64,000 nt of DNA from Pseudomonas sp. S30 (GCF_016518545.1 NZ_JACVTO010000012.1:1-64000), one strand, 5' to 3'. Positions 45,060-57,449 are shown, numbered from the stretch's first letter. The notes: a model not told the origin generated them from the sequence alone. Translations and numbers: made by a program.

Positions 45060-45320
45060 CTAACAGATCAAGGTGCCGGGAAAAGCCTCTGGCTCATCAC
45101 CGGCGAGGGGCTGGGCGGCATTGTACGCATCGATCAGCTGCCGTGCGTAGCCCGCCTGCTCATCGTCCACCGCCAGGGCCAGCAGTCCCTGCAAGGGCAG
45201 GTCGCCCATGGCGCCGACCAGATCGGCGCCGATCAGGTGCACCGCCACGCCTTCGCTGGTCAGCATGCCGATCAGCATCTGCGCTTCCATCAGGCTCGCC
45301 GGTTCGTAGATCCTGCGCAT
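45060..45320 (-). CDS. DUF2007 family protein
   Basis: An 86-residue cytoplasmic protein beginning MRRIYEPASLMEAQMLIGMLTSEG, the signature of DUF2007 (a putative signal-transducing, PII-like ferredoxin-fold family). Its start overlaps the stop of the CPXCG gene by one base, and the SRAP gene follows after 14 bp, so the three are likely cotranscribed. Function is unknown. Confidence 0.85.
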   Translation of the reverse strand: MRRIYEPASLMEAQMLIGMLTSEGVAVHLIGADLVGAMGDLPLQGLLALAVDDEQAGYARQLIDAYNAAQPLAGDEPEAFPGTLIC

Positions 45321-45505
45321 CAGGCGTCATCCTCCCGGCGTGCCTCGAGCATCCATTGGTCATCGTGCACCTGCAGGATGAACACGATGGGCTGGCAGCA
45401 CACCTGGCAATCCTCGGTGTAGTGCTGGTCGCCGGCGGACAGGTCGACAGTGGTTTCGACGCGTTCGCCGCAATAGGGACAGTCGTAGGAGTCGATTTCG
45501 AGCAT
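45320..45505 (-). CDS. CPXCG-motif cysteine-rich zinc protein
   Basis: A 61-residue protein with CPYCG at residues 9-13 and CQVCC at about 33-37, a likely four-Cys zinc ribbon. It is conserved in gammaproteobacteria next to DUF2007 proteins. No function is known. Confidence 0.85.
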   Translation of the reverse strand: MLEIDSYDCPYCGERVETTVDLSAGDQHYTEDCQVCCQPIVFILQVHDDQWMLEARREDDA

Positions 45506-45628
45506 CGGGGGCCTGTGCAGTGACTTATGCGTATAATTGCCGGTCTGTCTACGGGGTCCGTGTGTGTCCGAGCCGTTTTCTTGGCCCCGCCCCTACCTTA
45601 TTACTCTAGCCGTTTCCAACAAGAGAGC

Positions 45629-46798
45629 ATGATGGGCGAATTCGATGCCATCCGACCTTACGACGACGCTGAAGTCCCTGCCGTTCTGGCACGCCTGCTC
45701 AGCGATCCGGCATTTCTCGATATCCTCACCCACTTCCGGTTCCCGCGCCTGGCCGGTGCCTTCGGCTGGCTGCTCAGGCCGCTGATCGCCCGACGCCTGC
45801 GCAAGGAGTTCGCCGGCGTCAGCAGCGTGGCGACCTTGCAGGACAAGGTCGAGTACTACGTCGATCGCACCATCGACCGCGCCACCGACGGGGTCACCTA
45901 CACCGGTGTCGAGCAGTTGAAATCCGGCAGTGCCTACCTGTTCCTGGCCAACCACCGCGACATCGTCATGGACCCGGCCTTCGTCAACTACGCCGTCTAC
46001 CATGCCGGCCTGCCAACCCCACGCATCGCCATCGGCGACAACCTGCTGCAAAAGCCCTTCGTCAGCGACATGATGCGCCTGAACAAGAGCTTCATCGTGC
46101 ACCGCTCCATCAGTGGCCGGCGCGAGAAACTGGCGGCCTATCAGTTGCTGTCGGCCTACATCAACCATTCGATCCGCAAGGATGGCGCCTCGATCTGGAT
46201 CGCCCAGGCCGAGGGGCGCGCCAAGGATGGCGATGACCGCACCGATTCGGCCATTCTCAAGATGTTCCACATGAGCCGCAAGGAGGAAGCCTTCGGCGCA
46301 GTGGTGCAGAGTCTGAACCTGATCCCGGTGTCGATCAGCTACGAATACGACCCATGCGATCAGGCCAAGGCCCGCGAGTTGTACATCCGCGCCACCACCG
46401 GCAGCTACACCAAGGTGCCCGGCGAGGACGACAACAGCATCGCCCAGGGCATCACCGGCTACAAAGGCCGGGTGCACATCAACTTCGCCGCGCCCATCAC
46501 CGAGTACCACGAGGACACCAAGCAATTGGCGCAGGCCATCGATCGACAGATCCTCGGCGGCTACCGGCTGTTTCCCGCCCACTACCTGGCCTACGCCATG
46601 TGGGACGAGCAGGACCCGGCCCTGGCCGTGCCCAGCGCCGAAGCGGTGTTCCCCGCCGAGGAGCTGGCGCGGGCACGGGAGCAATGGCAAAGCCGGCTGG
46701 ACGCCTGCCCGGTCGAGCACCGGCCCTACCTGGTGTTGCAATACGCGACGCCGGTACGCAACCAGTATCAGGTCAAACGCCAGGCCGAGATCGCGTGA
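45629..46798 (+). CDS. 1-acyl-sn-glycerol-3-phosphate acyltransferase family protein
   Basis: A protein of about 389 residues. The start is the ATG at 45629 or the adjacent one at 45632, with AAGAGAG upstream. The PlsC-type acyltransferase domain has the catalytic NHRDIVMD (HxxxxD) near residue 112, the substrate-binding region FIVHRSISGRREK, and the WIAQAEGRAKDG block corresponding to EGTRS. It transfers acyl groups to lysophospholipids at the inner membrane. It is longer than PlsC itself, so this is a separate Pseudomonas branch with an extra C-terminal region. Confidence 0.85.
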   Translation: MMGEFDAIRPYDDAEVPAVLARLLSDPAFLDILTHFRFPRLAGAFGWLLRPLIARRLRKEFAGVSSVATLQDKVEYYVDRTIDRATDGVTYTGVEQLKSGSAYLFLANHRDIVMDPAFVNYAVYHAGLPTPRIAIGDNLLQKPFVSDMMRLNKSFIVHRSISGRREKLAAYQLLSAYINHSIRKDGASIWIAQAEGRAKDGDDRTDSAILKMFHMSRKEEAFGAVVQSLNLIPVSISYEYDPCDQAKARELYIRATTGSYTKVPGEDDNSIAQGITGYKGRVHINFAAPITEYHEDTKQLAQAIDRQILGGYRLFPAHYLAYAMWDEQDPALAVPSAEAVFPAEELARAREQWQSRLDACPVEHRPYLVLQYATPVRNQYQVKRQAEIA

Positions 46799-46941
46799 GC
46801 CCAGGGGCGCTCCGCGGGTGCGCGGGAGGCCGCTGGTAGAGCCGTTCGGCGGCCCTGCCCGGCACGCCCTAAATTTCGCCTGTCATACGCTCGTCATCCG
46901 AGAAGGCCACTCTATCGGCCTTCTCGAGACCGGAGCTTGAC

Positions 46942-47148
46942 ATGCTGCATGCCGAAAACCAGGACCGCCTCTATCTGGTCGCCCAGAGCGACGAGCAGCA
47001 GGCATTGATCGACGGCTGTTCGATCAACGTCCATGACCGCCGCTGGCTGGTGTATTGCGCCCTGGGCGGGCATGCCCATGACGACCTGCCGGAACTCGAC
47101 CTGCAGACCGGCCTGAGCCTGCTGAATTTCGGTATCGAGGCCGCCTGA
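46942..47148 (+). CDS. Small conserved hypothetical protein
   Basis: A 68-residue soluble acidic protein without recognisable domains. It starts at an ATG preceded by GGAGCTTGAC and is followed by a strong bidirectional terminator at 47184-47223, which supports it being a real transcription unit. I recall similar small proteins at this place in other pseudomonads but cannot name a family. Confidence 0.65.
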   Translation: MLHAENQDRLYLVAQSDEQQALIDGCSINVHDRRWLVYCALGGHAHDDLPELDLQTGLSLLNFGIEAA

Positions 47149-47183
47149 GGCCTCGAGGCGGCCTGTGCCTTGCCCGCGCCCAC

Positions 47184-47223
47184 AAAAAAACCCGCCGCCC
47201 GGAATACCGGCGGCGGGTTTTTT
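47184..47223. terminator. Bidirectional terminator between the small gene and yajG-like gene
   Basis: AACCCGCCGCC and GGCGGCGGGTT form a GC-rich stem flanked by an A run on the left and a T run on the right. It can therefore stop transcription from both sides. Confidence 0.88.
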
Positions 47224-47240
47224 CATGAGGCTGAAACCCG

Positions 47241-47825
47241 TTACTGAGCCAGCATCTGGCTGATCGACGGGTCCTTGAACAGCCGGGTCAGGGCATCGCT
47301 GAGCACGTCGCTGACCAGCTTGGTGTTGGTTTCCTGGTTCGGCGCCATGCCGAAGCGCTGATCCAGGGACGCACCATAGCGACCGCTGTAGCGGCGGTTG
47401 CCGTTGTTCACGTCGGCGCGGAAGGTGGCGCCGATGGTCGCTTCGGTGACGTACATCTTGTCCTTGGGCGACTGGTACTTGAGCTCGGCCAGGGTCACGG
47501 TCAATTGCGGCGCATTGCCTGCGCCGCGGGTCGGGGTGAAGCCGAGCAGGCGCACGGCTGCCTCGGCCTGAGCCTGCAGCTTGGGCACCACGTCATTGCC
47601 ACTGACGCTGATGGTGCTGGTCTCGGGGTACATGCCGCCGCGAGTACCCAGCGACTGCGAACCACGCCCGTCGACCACCTTGACCTCGACCGGCTGGCCA
47701 CGGCCGACAGGGTTGAGCTGGGCCGTGAGCTTGGGTTGCGGGCTCAGTTGCTGCGGGCTGTGGGCACAGCCGACCAGGCTCAGGGTAGCCACCGCCATCA
47801 AACCGAACAACAGACGTTGCAGCAT
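47241..47825 (-). CDS. YajG family lipoprotein
   Basis: A protein of 194 residues with the signal MLQRLLFGLMAVATLSLVGC, a lipobox with lipidated Cys20. It matches the YajG family of outer-membrane-associated lipoproteins in length and pattern (VVDGRGSQSLGTRGG, ending in a Leu/Phe-rich helix before SQMLAQ). Their function is unknown. I chose the ATG at 47825, which has GGAG 8 bp upstream; an ATG at 47831 is too close to it. Confidence 0.82.
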   Translation of the reverse strand: MLQRLLFGLMAVATLSLVGCAHSPQQLSPQPKLTAQLNPVGRGQPVEVKVVDGRGSQSLGTRGGMYPETSTISVSGNDVVPKLQAQAEAAVRLLGFTPTRGAGNAPQLTVTLAELKYQSPKDKMYVTEATIGATFRADVNNGNRRYSGRYGASLDQRFGMAPNQETNTKLVSDVLSDALTRLFKDPSISQMLAQ

Positions 47826-48020
47826 GCGCATTTCTCCAGAAAAAGCGGCAAAGGCCCACAGTATAACGAGTGGCACGACCCAAGCGGCAAGCTTCGGAAC
47901 ATGAAGCTGCAGCCAGGATGCAGGCGACGTTTGTCATGGCGAACGCATGCTTCTGTCACGTGCGCTTCATGGCCGCACCGCTATGCTGGCGCCACCTCCG
48001 ATCAGACAGGACTCGCCACC

Positions 48021-48254
48021 ATGGCCTCGCTCTGGAACCTGCTCTTCAAACGCTCGCGTGACAACACCTACGCCCGCCTCGACGGCGAAGGCAAGTGCCT
48101 GGCGTTCAAGCGCTGCGGCCAGGCGCCCACGGGCAGCGGCTGGGTTCAGGTCAGCGAGGCGCACCTGGCCTGGCTGGGTCGGCCACTGCCTGGCAGTGCG
48201 CGGGTGTGCACGCCGGCCAGACGCCGTTGGCCGGAGCGCCTGCTGGCAGCCTGA
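48021..48254 (+). CDS. Small conserved basic protein
   Basis: A 77-residue Arg-rich protein beginning MASLWNLLFKRSRDNTYARLD. It has no known domain. CACC precedes the ATG, so the ribosome binding site is weak (ACAGGACT about 12 bp upstream). It is probably real, because the frame is clean and the composition is coding-like; function unknown. Confidence 0.55.
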   Translation: MASLWNLLFKRSRDNTYARLDGEGKCLAFKRCGQAPTGSGWVQVSEAHLAWLGRPLPGSARVCTPARRRWPERLLAA

Positions 48255-48859
48255 CAAACACGGTAATAAAAAGCCAAGAAGTACGACCTTTCTGCCCGCG
48301 ACCTCGTTATAATCTCCCCCCGATTATAAGGACGTCTCCTGATCGGGCCCTGCACTCGCCGCTTGACCCCGGCACCTTCACCGCCTTGCCCACAGAGAGC
48401 CTTCCACTCAGGTCCTGCATCGGCTGTCGTGCCTGCTGTCTCCGGCCGTCCGCTGCCCATGAACCTGCGGGTTGCCCTCGCGCAGTCCACTTTTGAGGTT
48501 CACGTCTCCAAAAGAGCGTGGAAAAACGGTTTTCACAACTTCACGAGAGTGTGGCGAGCAAATGAACAGTCTGGCATGTGCAACAGCGGCAACGGCGTTT
48601 TCCTCAGCCCCGAGCAGTCGGCCTGGGCGCTCATCCTGGATGGGCGCCTGAGGCCGGTCCATAACCCACGACGGATCACCTGACCATAAGTCGAATTGCC
48701 GCAGTGCTGGCAAATGGCGTTCAATGACCGAACACCCGAAGACCGATTGGCGGTGTCCGCTGGAGTTGCAACAACTGCGAAGAGTCGGACATGGCGATCC
48801 TGGCCAACCCAGGGGTCCTATGCTGTCAATTAGGTGCTGTAGATTGTGGAGACGCGTTA
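48255..48859. other. 605-bp gap before mqo: promoter-like element and a possible gene relic
   Basis: No intact gene is supported. TATAAT at 48308-48313 is a good -10 without a clear -35. An open stretch at 48413-48496 encodes a Cys-rich segment resembling part of the YkgJ (CxxCxxCC) family without a start. The last 30 bp carry the mqo ribosome binding site. Confidence 0.5.
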
Positions 48860-50386
48860 ATGGCGCAGAACGAATCGGTTGATGTGGTACTGGTAGGCGC
48901 TGGCATCATGAGTGCCACCCTGGCCGTACTGCTCAAGGAGCTGGACCCTGCGATCACGCTGGAAGTCGTCGAGGCGATGGACTCCGGGGCCGCGGAAAGC
49001 TCCAACCCCTGGAACAACGCCGGCACCGGCCACGCCGGCCTGTGCGAGCTGAACTACACCCCGCAGGCCGCCGATGGCAGCATCGACATCAAGAAGGCCG
49101 TGCACATCAATACCCAGTTCGAGGTCTCGCGCCAGTTCTGGGCCTACCTGAGCCGCAAGGGTGGGTTCGGCCCTGCGCGCGACTTCATCAACGCCGTGCC
49201 GCACCTGAGCTACGTCGAGGGTGACAAGGGCATCGCCTTTCTGAAGAAGCGCTTCGAGTTGCTCAAGCAGCATCACGCCTTCAGCCACATGGAATACACC
49301 GAAGACAAGTCCGTGATGCAGCAGTGGATGCCGCTGATGATGCCCGGTCGCCCAGCCGACCAGCACATCGCGGCCACCCGCGTGCTCAAGGGCACCGACG
49401 TCAATTTCGGCGCCTTGACCAACAAGCTGCTCAAGCTGCTCGGCGACAGCCCTGCCGCCCAGGTCAAGTACAGCAAGAAGGTCACCAACCTGCACCGCAA
49501 GGGCAACGGCTGGACCGTCACGATCAAGGACGTCAACAGCGGCAGCAGCCGCGACGTGGACGCCCGCTTCGTCTTCCTCGGCGCCGGCGGCGCTGCCCTG
49601 CCGCTGCTGCAGGCCTCGGGCATCCCGGAAAGCAAGGGCTTCGGCGGCTTCCCGGTCAGCGGCCAGTGGCTGCGTTGCGACAACCCTGCCATCGTCAGCC
49701 AGCACCAGGCCAAGGTCTACAGCCAGGCGGCAGTGGGCGCCCCGCCGATGTCGGTGCCGCACCTGGACACGCGCGTGGTCGATGGCAAGAAGTCGCTGCT
49801 GTTCGGGCCTTATGCCGGCTTCACCACCAAGTTCCTCAAGCACGGCTCGCTGATGGACCTGCCGCTGTCGGTGCGCATGGGCAACATCGGCCCGATGCTG
49901 GCCGTCGCCCGCGACAACATGGACCTGACCAAGTACCTGGTCAGCGAAGTGATGCAGTCGATGGAACAGCGCCTGGACTCGCTGCGCCGCTTCTACCCTG
50001 AGGCCAAGGCCGAGGACTGGCGCCTGGAGGTGGCCGGCCAGCGCGTGCAGATCATCAAGAAGGACCCGAAAAAGGGCGGCATCCTGCAGTTTGGCACCGA
50101 GCTGGTCTCGGCCGCCGACGGCAGCCTGGCTGCGCTGCTCGGCGCCTCGCCAGGTGCCTCGGTGACCGTCTCGATCATGCTCGAGCTGCTCGAGCGCTGC
50201 TTCCCCGAGCAGACTCGAGGCGCCTGGGCAGCCAAGCTCGAGGAAATCTTCCCGGCCCGCGAGAAGACCCTGGCCACCGATGCGGCGCTGTATCAGCAGA
50301 TCAGCGCCGCCAACGATGCCGCCCTGGGGCTGGGCGAAGCCGAGCCGCTGCAACACGCCGAAGACGGGCAACGCCAGTCGGTCTAG
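48860..50386 (+). CDS. mqo: Malate:quinone oxidoreductase
   Basis: A 508-residue peripheral membrane FAD enzyme that oxidises malate to oxaloacetate and passes electrons to quinone, the TCA-cycle step that in Pseudomonas depends mainly on Mqo. The FAD motif [13 protein letters not shown] is at the N-terminus, followed by [20 protein letters not shown], the family signature. The start at 48860 has GGAGACG upstream; the longer frame from 48791 is not needed. Length is typical. Confidence 0.96.
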   Translation: MAQNESVDVVLVGAGIMSATLAVLLKELDPAITLEVVEAMDSGAAESSNPWNNAGTGHAGLCELNYTPQAADGSIDIKKAVHINTQFEVSRQFWAYLSRKGGFGPARDFINAVPHLSYVEGDKGIAFLKKRFELLKQHHAFSHMEYTEDKSVMQQWMPLMMPGRPADQHIAATRVLKGTDVNFGALTNKLLKLLGDSPAAQVKYSKKVTNLHRKGNGWTVTIKDVNSGSSRDVDARFVFLGAGGAALPLLQASGIPESKGFGGFPVSGQWLRCDNPAIVSQHQAKVYSQAAVGAPPMSVPHLDTRVVDGKKSLLFGPYAGFTTKFLKHGSLMDLPLSVRMGNIGPMLAVARDNMDLTKYLVSEVMQSMEQRLDSLRRFYPEAKAEDWRLEVAGQRVQIIKKDPKKGGILQFGTELVSAADGSLAALLGASPGASVTVSIMLELLERCFPEQTRGAWAAKLEEIFPAREKTLATDAALYQQISAANDAALGLGEAEPLQHAEDGQRQSV

Positions 50387-50477
50387 GCCCTGCCTGAGCG
50401 GCGAAGGCCGGGCCTGCCCGGCCTGACGCCCACCACGGCGCTGACGGTCACGTCGCGCCTGGTGGCGGGCCGACGCG

Positions 50478-50768
50478 TCAGCCGCGCGCCTTGTCGATCA
50501 CCTCGATGTATTCTGGTGCGTTGCGCTGGTCGACGATCGCCTCGGCGAAGGTCTTGCCCTGCTCGTCCTTGCCGTCCACGTCATGGCCGGCCTCGACGAA
50601 GAACTTCACGAACCGCTCGAAATCGTCGATGCGAAGGCCCCGGTAAGCCTTGATCAGCTTGTGGTGCGAAGGCGAGGTGCGGCCATCGGCCGGCTCGAAC
50701 TGAAGGAACGTCTTGATGTAGTCGTCGCTGATCTCGTCACCGATAACCTGCTTCTTGTCTTTACGCAT
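50478..50768 (-). CDS. PA4642 family protein
   Basis: A 96-residue acidic/basic mixed soluble protein (MRKDKKQVIGDEISDDYIKT) that is widely conserved in Pseudomonas under this family name. It contains an ankyrin-like stretch, FFVEAGHDVDGKDEQGKTFAEAI. Function is unknown. It is convergent with mqo and monocistronic. Confidence 0.82.
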   Translation of the reverse strand: MRKDKKQVIGDEISDDYIKTFLQFEPADGRTSPSHHKLIKAYRGLRIDDFERFVKFFVEAGHDVDGKDEQGKTFAEAIVDQRNAPEYIEVIDKARG

Positions 50769-50839
50769 CTACCGACTCCAACTGGGCTTTCACGGGCCAT
50801 TTCTAAGGCGGGCAGTGTACCCGGCGCGGCCCTCGCCTC

Positions 50840-51310
50840 TCAACGCGCGCGTACGCTGCCGGTATGCAGGTCGGCCCACACATGGCCGTTGGCATAACTG
50901 AGGAACTGCACGTACAGCGTCTCGTTGCGCAGCAGGTCCATGATCACCCGGTAGTCGGCCTGTGGATAATTCAACGTCAGGGTGCGTGTGGCGTCGTCGA
51001 AGGTGGGCCGCTTGAGGCTCTTGCCGCCCTCGCCGTCGAAGCTCACCAGCACCTGGCTGAGGGTGGCCCCTTTGTTCAGCGGCTTGCCTTTCAAACGCAG
51101 AGTCACCGACGCGGTGATGGGGATCGGCTGCTGGCTGGATTGACGCTGAGCGCCCACCACCACCGAGTACTCGGTGACCTGCAGCAATTGCTGGGCTTCG
51201 GGCGCCTGCTGGCGCAGGGAAAGGTCGTCCGGCGGCAGGAACTGGCTGTGCAGCGGGGCAGCGGCGAGCGGCAGGCTCAGCGCTAGCAGCAGAGGGAGGA
51301 AGGCACGCAT
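50840..51310 (-). CDS. Secreted hypothetical protein
   Basis: A protein of 156 residues with a clear signal peptide (MRAFLPLLLALSLPLAAA), starting at 51310 with GGAGCC upstream; the longer frame from 51340 is not needed. The mature part is strand-rich without known domains or cysteines. It is followed on the same strand by the PA4642-family gene after 71 bp. Confidence 0.75.
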   Translation of the reverse strand: MRAFLPLLLALSLPLAAAPLHSQFLPPDDLSLRQQAPEAQQLLQVTEYSVVVGAQRQSSQQPIPITASVTLRLKGKPLNKGATLSQVLVSFDGEGGKSLKRPTFDDATRTLTLNYPQADYRVIMDLLRNETLYVQFLSYANGHVWADLHTGSVRAR

Positions 51311-51356
51311 GGGAGGCTCCTTGGCAAGGCCCCCTAGCATGCCTATTCAGCGGCGA

Positions 51357-51526
51357 TCAGTCGAACTGCGCGCGCATCCAGTCGTGGTAGCCAGGCCCTA
51401 CGGACAGCGATGGCAAGGCTCTTCCATCTCATGGAAGTTGTGGTGCTGACGGCCGCGCGGGTTGCCCGCAGCCTTTTCGGCCAGCCCGTCGAACAGCGTC
51501 TTGTCGATGAAAGCGGGCTGGCGCAC
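51357..51526 (-). pseudogene. Internally deleted WbuC-like cupin gene
   Basis: A GTG at 51526, preceded by AGGGG and 3 bp after the hpt stop, opens a frame of 42 codons (QPAFIDKTLFDGLAEKAAGN...HHNFHEMEEPCHR) that matches the start of WbuC-family cupin metalloproteins. It then runs into TAG at 51398. The following bases, in another frame, encode YHDWMRAQFD and a stop, which fits the C-terminal end of such proteins. About 300 bp of middle sequence, including the metal-binding cupin core, are missing. It is a deletion relic rather than a functional gene. Confidence 0.7.
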
Positions 51527-51529
51527 GGC

Positions 51530-52087
51530 TTACATCCCCTTCACGGCGAAGATGCCATTGGCGTTGCGCCAGTAGCCCTTGTAGTCCATGCCATAGCCGA
51601 AGATGTAGCGATCCACGCACGGCAGGCCCACGTAGTCGGCCTTCAGGTCGGGACTGGCCTTGCGGTCGTGATCCTTGTCGATCAGCACGGCGGTGTACAC
51701 CGAACGGGCGCCGGCATGCTTGCAGAAGTCGATGATCGCGCTGAGGGTGTGGCCCTCGTCGAGGATGTCGTCGACGATCAGTACGTCGCGGTCGATGAAC
51801 GAAACTTCCGGCTTGGCCTTCCAGAACAGCTCGCCGCCGCTGGTCTGGTTGCGGTAGCGCGTGGCGTGCAGGTAGGAGGCTTCAAGCGGGAACTGCAAGT
51901 GGGTAAGCAGCTTGCCGGCGAAGATCAGCCCGCCGTTCATCACGCAGAACACCACGGGATTCTTGTCGTGCAGGTCCTGGCAGATCCGCTCGCCGACCTG
52001 GGCGATGGCCGCTTCGACCTGGGCTTCGGAATACAGGCAATCGGCCTCGCTCATCACTTGGCGGATATGCTCGAGATCGGCGGACAT
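51530..52087 (-). CDS. hpt: Hypoxanthine-guanine phosphoribosyltransferase
   Basis: A 185-residue cytoplasmic purine salvage enzyme that makes IMP/GMP from hypoxanthine/guanine and PRPP. The PRPP-binding motif VLIVDDILDEGHTL lies near residue 105, and the N-terminal loop NGGLIFAGKLL is present. It is divergent from upp, with a 165-bp regulatory gap that contains an inverted repeat at 52171-52189. Confidence 0.93.
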   Translation of the reverse strand: MSADLEHIRQVMSEADCLYSEAQVEAAIAQVGERICQDLHDKNPVVFCVMNGGLIFAGKLLTHLQFPLEASYLHATRYRNQTSGGELFWKAKPEVSFIDRDVLIVDDILDEGHTLSAIIDFCKHAGARSVYTAVLIDKDHDRKASPDLKADYVGLPCVDRYIFGYGMDYKGYWRNANGIFAVKGM

Positions 52088-52170
52088 GGGGCGCTCTCCG
52101 GGAGGTGCATTTTGGAAAAGCGGGCAACGGTACGCATCCGCTGGCTACAGATCAAGTGTTTATGGACTAA

Positions 52171-52189
52171 CGTGCACAATGACTGCACG
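52171..52189. promoter_or_regulatory. Inverted repeat between hpt and upp
   Basis: CGTGCA and TGCACG are separated by seven bases, giving a 19-bp dyad in the shared promoter region of the divergent purine (hpt) and pyrimidine (upp) salvage genes. It is a possible operator; no regulator is identified. Confidence 0.35.
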
Positions 52190-52252
52190 ACATCAGGGAC
52201 TGAATAGATTAACCTAGCGCGGTTTTTTTGCCCGCCTTCCGGAGCTTTTCCT

Positions 52253-52891
52253 ATGCCCACTCGTGAGATCCGCCATCCGCTGATCCGCCACAAGCTCGGC
52301 CTGATGCGCCGCGCCGACATCAGCACCAAGAATTTTCGCGAACTCGCCCAGGAAGTCGGCGCGCTGCTGACCTATGAAGCCACCCAGGACCTGCCCCTGG
52401 AAACCTACGAGATCGACGGCTGGTGCGGCAAGGTCCAGGTCGAGAAGATCGCCGGCAAGAAGATCACCGTGGTACCAATCCTGCGCGCCGGCATCGGCAT
52501 GCTCGACGGCGTGCTCAGCCTGGTGCCAGGTGCCAAGGTCAGCGCCGTGGGCGTGGCGCGCAACGAGGAAACCCTCGAAGCCCACACCTACCTGGAAAAG
52601 CTGGCGCCGGACATCAACCAGCGCCTGGCGCTGATCATCGACCCGATGCTGGCCACCGGCAACTCCATGGTCGCCACCATCGACCTGCTGAAAAAGGCCG
52701 GCTGCCGTGAAATCCGTGCCATGGTCCTGGTCGCCGCCCCGGAAGGCATCGCCGTGGTCGACAAGGCCCATCCCGACGTACAGATCTACACCGCTTCGAT
52801 CGATCAGCGCCTCAACGAACACGGCTACATCGTGCCGGGCCTGGGCGATGCCGGCGACAAGATCTTCGGCACCAAGCAGAAGGACGCCTGA
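52253..52891 (+). CDS. upp: Uracil phosphoribosyltransferase
   Basis: A 212-residue enzyme that converts uracil and PRPP to UMP. The PRPP-binding motif [13 protein letters not shown] lies near residue 127, and the uracil-binding C-terminus [15 protein letters not shown] is intact. It is cotranscribed with the uracil permease gene, which starts 2 bp after its stop. Confidence 0.97.
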   Translation: MPTREIRHPLIRHKLGLMRRADISTKNFRELAQEVGALLTYEATQDLPLETYEIDGWCGKVQVEKIAGKKITVVPILRAGIGMLDGVLSLVPGAKVSAVGVARNEETLEAHTYLEKLAPDINQRLALIIDPMLATGNSMVATIDLLKKAGCREIRAMVLVAAPEGIAVVDKAHPDVQIYTASIDQRLNEHGYIVPGLGDAGDKIFGTKQKDA

Positions 52892-52893
52892 TC

Positions 52894-54168
52894 ATGCAGG
52901 ACGGCTTCAACGACCCGCTCTGGCGACAGGTCGTTTCGGGCGCCCAGATGCTCTTCGTGGCCTTCGGCGCCTTGGTGCTCATGCCGCTGATCACCGGGCT
53001 GGATCCCAACGTGGCGCTGTTTACCGCGGGCCTGGGCACCCTGTTGTTCCAGCTGGTCACGGGCCGTCAGGTACCGGTATTCCTGGCATCGAGCTTCGCC
53101 TTCATCACCCCCATCATTCTGGCCAAGGGCCAGTTCGGCCTGGCGGCGACCATGGGCGGGGTGATGGCGGCCGGCTTCGTCTACACCTTCATGGGCCTGA
53201 TGGTGAAGATCAAGGGCACCGGGTTCATCGACCGCATGCTGCCACCGGTGGTGATCGGGCCGGTGATCATTTCCATCGGCCTGGCCATGGCGCCGATCGC
53301 CGCCAACATGGCCATGGGCAAGGGCGGCGATGGCAGTGCGCTGATGTCCTACCAGACCGCCATGCTGATCTCCATGCCGGCCCTGCTCACCACCCTCGTC
53401 GTCGCAGTGTTCGGCAAGGGCATCTTCCGCCTGGTGCCGATCATCGCCGGCGTGGTGGTGGGCTTCGCCCTGTCGTTCGCCTTCGGCGTGGTCGACACGG
53501 CGAAGATCGCTGCCGCGCCCTGGCTGGAACTGCCGAAGTTCACCGCCCCGGAATTCAATTGGCAGGCCATTCTGTTCATCGTTCCGGTCGCCCTGGCGCC
53601 CGCCATCGAGCACATCGGCGGAGTGATCGCGGTCGGCAGCGTGACGGGGCGCGACTACCTGAAGCAGCCCGGCCTGCACCGCACCCTGTTCGGTGACGGC
53701 CTGGCCACCACCGCTGCGGGCCTGTTCGGCGGCCCGCCCAATACCACCTATGCCGAGGTGACCGGCGCGGTGATGCTGACCAAAGCCTACAACCCGAAGA
53801 TCATGACCTGGGCGGCGGTGTTCGCCATCACCCTGGCGTTCATCGGCAAGTTCGGCGCCCTGCTGCAGAGCATTCCGGTACCGGTGATGGGCGGCATCCT
53901 GTGCCTGCTGTTCGGCTCGATCGCTGCGGTGGGCCTCAATACCATGATCCGCCACAAGATCGACCTGGCCGAGGCGCGCAACCTGGTGATCGTGTCGGTG
54001 ACGCTGGTGTTCGGCATCGGCGGCGTACTGATCGGCAGCGGCGACGGCCCCGACGACTGGGGCCTGAAAGGCATCGCCCTGTGCGCAGTGGTGGCCATCG
54101 TCCTGAACCTGATCCTGCCGGGCAACGACGGCTGGAAGAACAAGCGGCTCGACGACCCGCTGCCTTGA
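52894..54168 (+). CDS. uraA: Uracil permease (NCS2 family)
   Basis: A 424-residue inner-membrane transporter with about 14 helices. It has the NCS2 signature region with the substrate-contact Glu (APAIEHIGGVIAVGSVTG, near residue 240) and the later motif GLFGGPPNTTYAEVTGAV. It supplies uracil to Upp, the preceding gene, and the two form an operon closed by a terminator at 54181-54212. Confidence 0.94.
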   Translation: MQDGFNDPLWRQVVSGAQMLFVAFGALVLMPLITGLDPNVALFTAGLGTLLFQLVTGRQVPVFLASSFAFITPIILAKGQFGLAATMGGVMAAGFVYTFMGLMVKIKGTGFIDRMLPPVVIGPVIISIGLAMAPIAANMAMGKGGDGSALMSYQTAMLISMPALLTTLVVAVFGKGIFRLVPIIAGVVVGFALSFAFGVVDTAKIAAAPWLELPKFTAPEFNWQAILFIVPVALAPAIEHIGGVIAVGSVTGRDYLKQPGLHRTLFGDGLATTAAGLFGGPPNTTYAEVTGAVMLTKAYNPKIMTWAAVFAITLAFIGKFGALLQSIPVPVMGGILCLLFGSIAAVGLNTMIRHKIDLAEARNLVIVSVTLVFGIGGVLIGSGDGPDDWGLKGIALCAVVAIVLNLILPGNDGWKNKRLDDPLP

Positions 54169-54180
54169 GCTGCGCGTGAA

Positions 54181-54212
54181 CGAAAAGGGGCCGCAATCGC
54201 GGCCCCATTTCG
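54181..54212. terminator. Terminator between uraA and hemH
   Basis: GGGGCCGC and GCGGCCCC enclose AATC, flanked by CGAAAA on the left and TTTCG on the right. It is a symmetrical hairpin able to serve both converging genes. Confidence 0.8.
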
Positions 54213-54242
54213 TTGCAAGCGTTATGCCTCAGGCCTTCTCGC

Positions 54243-57352
<3,110 letters not shown>

Positions 57353-57406
57353 CGTGTACGGAAAATTTTTCTTGCATACTTTTTTTTCGATATGCTGGAA
57401 TAAACC

Positions 57407-57430
57407 TGTACATAAAATTCGTCTTGTACA
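57407..57430. promoter_or_regulatory. LitR-type operator before the DUF523/DUF1722-litR-phrB operon
   Basis: TGTACA-N12-TGTACA with symmetric flanks (AACC before, GGTT after), which extends the dyad to perfect 10-bp arms. It lies 20 bp before the start at 57450. The upstream flank TGGAATAA is shared with the site at 56292. Confidence 0.75.
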
Positions 57431-57449
57431 GGTTTAACGGAGATTCAGC

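Noticed and set aside
48363-48683. 106-codon open frame before mqo
   Set aside because: No ribosome binding site and no similarity recognised. It overlaps the possible YkgJ fragment in another frame.
57373-57425. ECF-type promoter (GGAATAA...CGT) before the DUF523 gene
   Set aside because: The spacing differs between the two similar promoters (18 and 16 bp), and no anti-sigma or ECF gene is nearby. The shared flank may belong to the LitR-type site instead.
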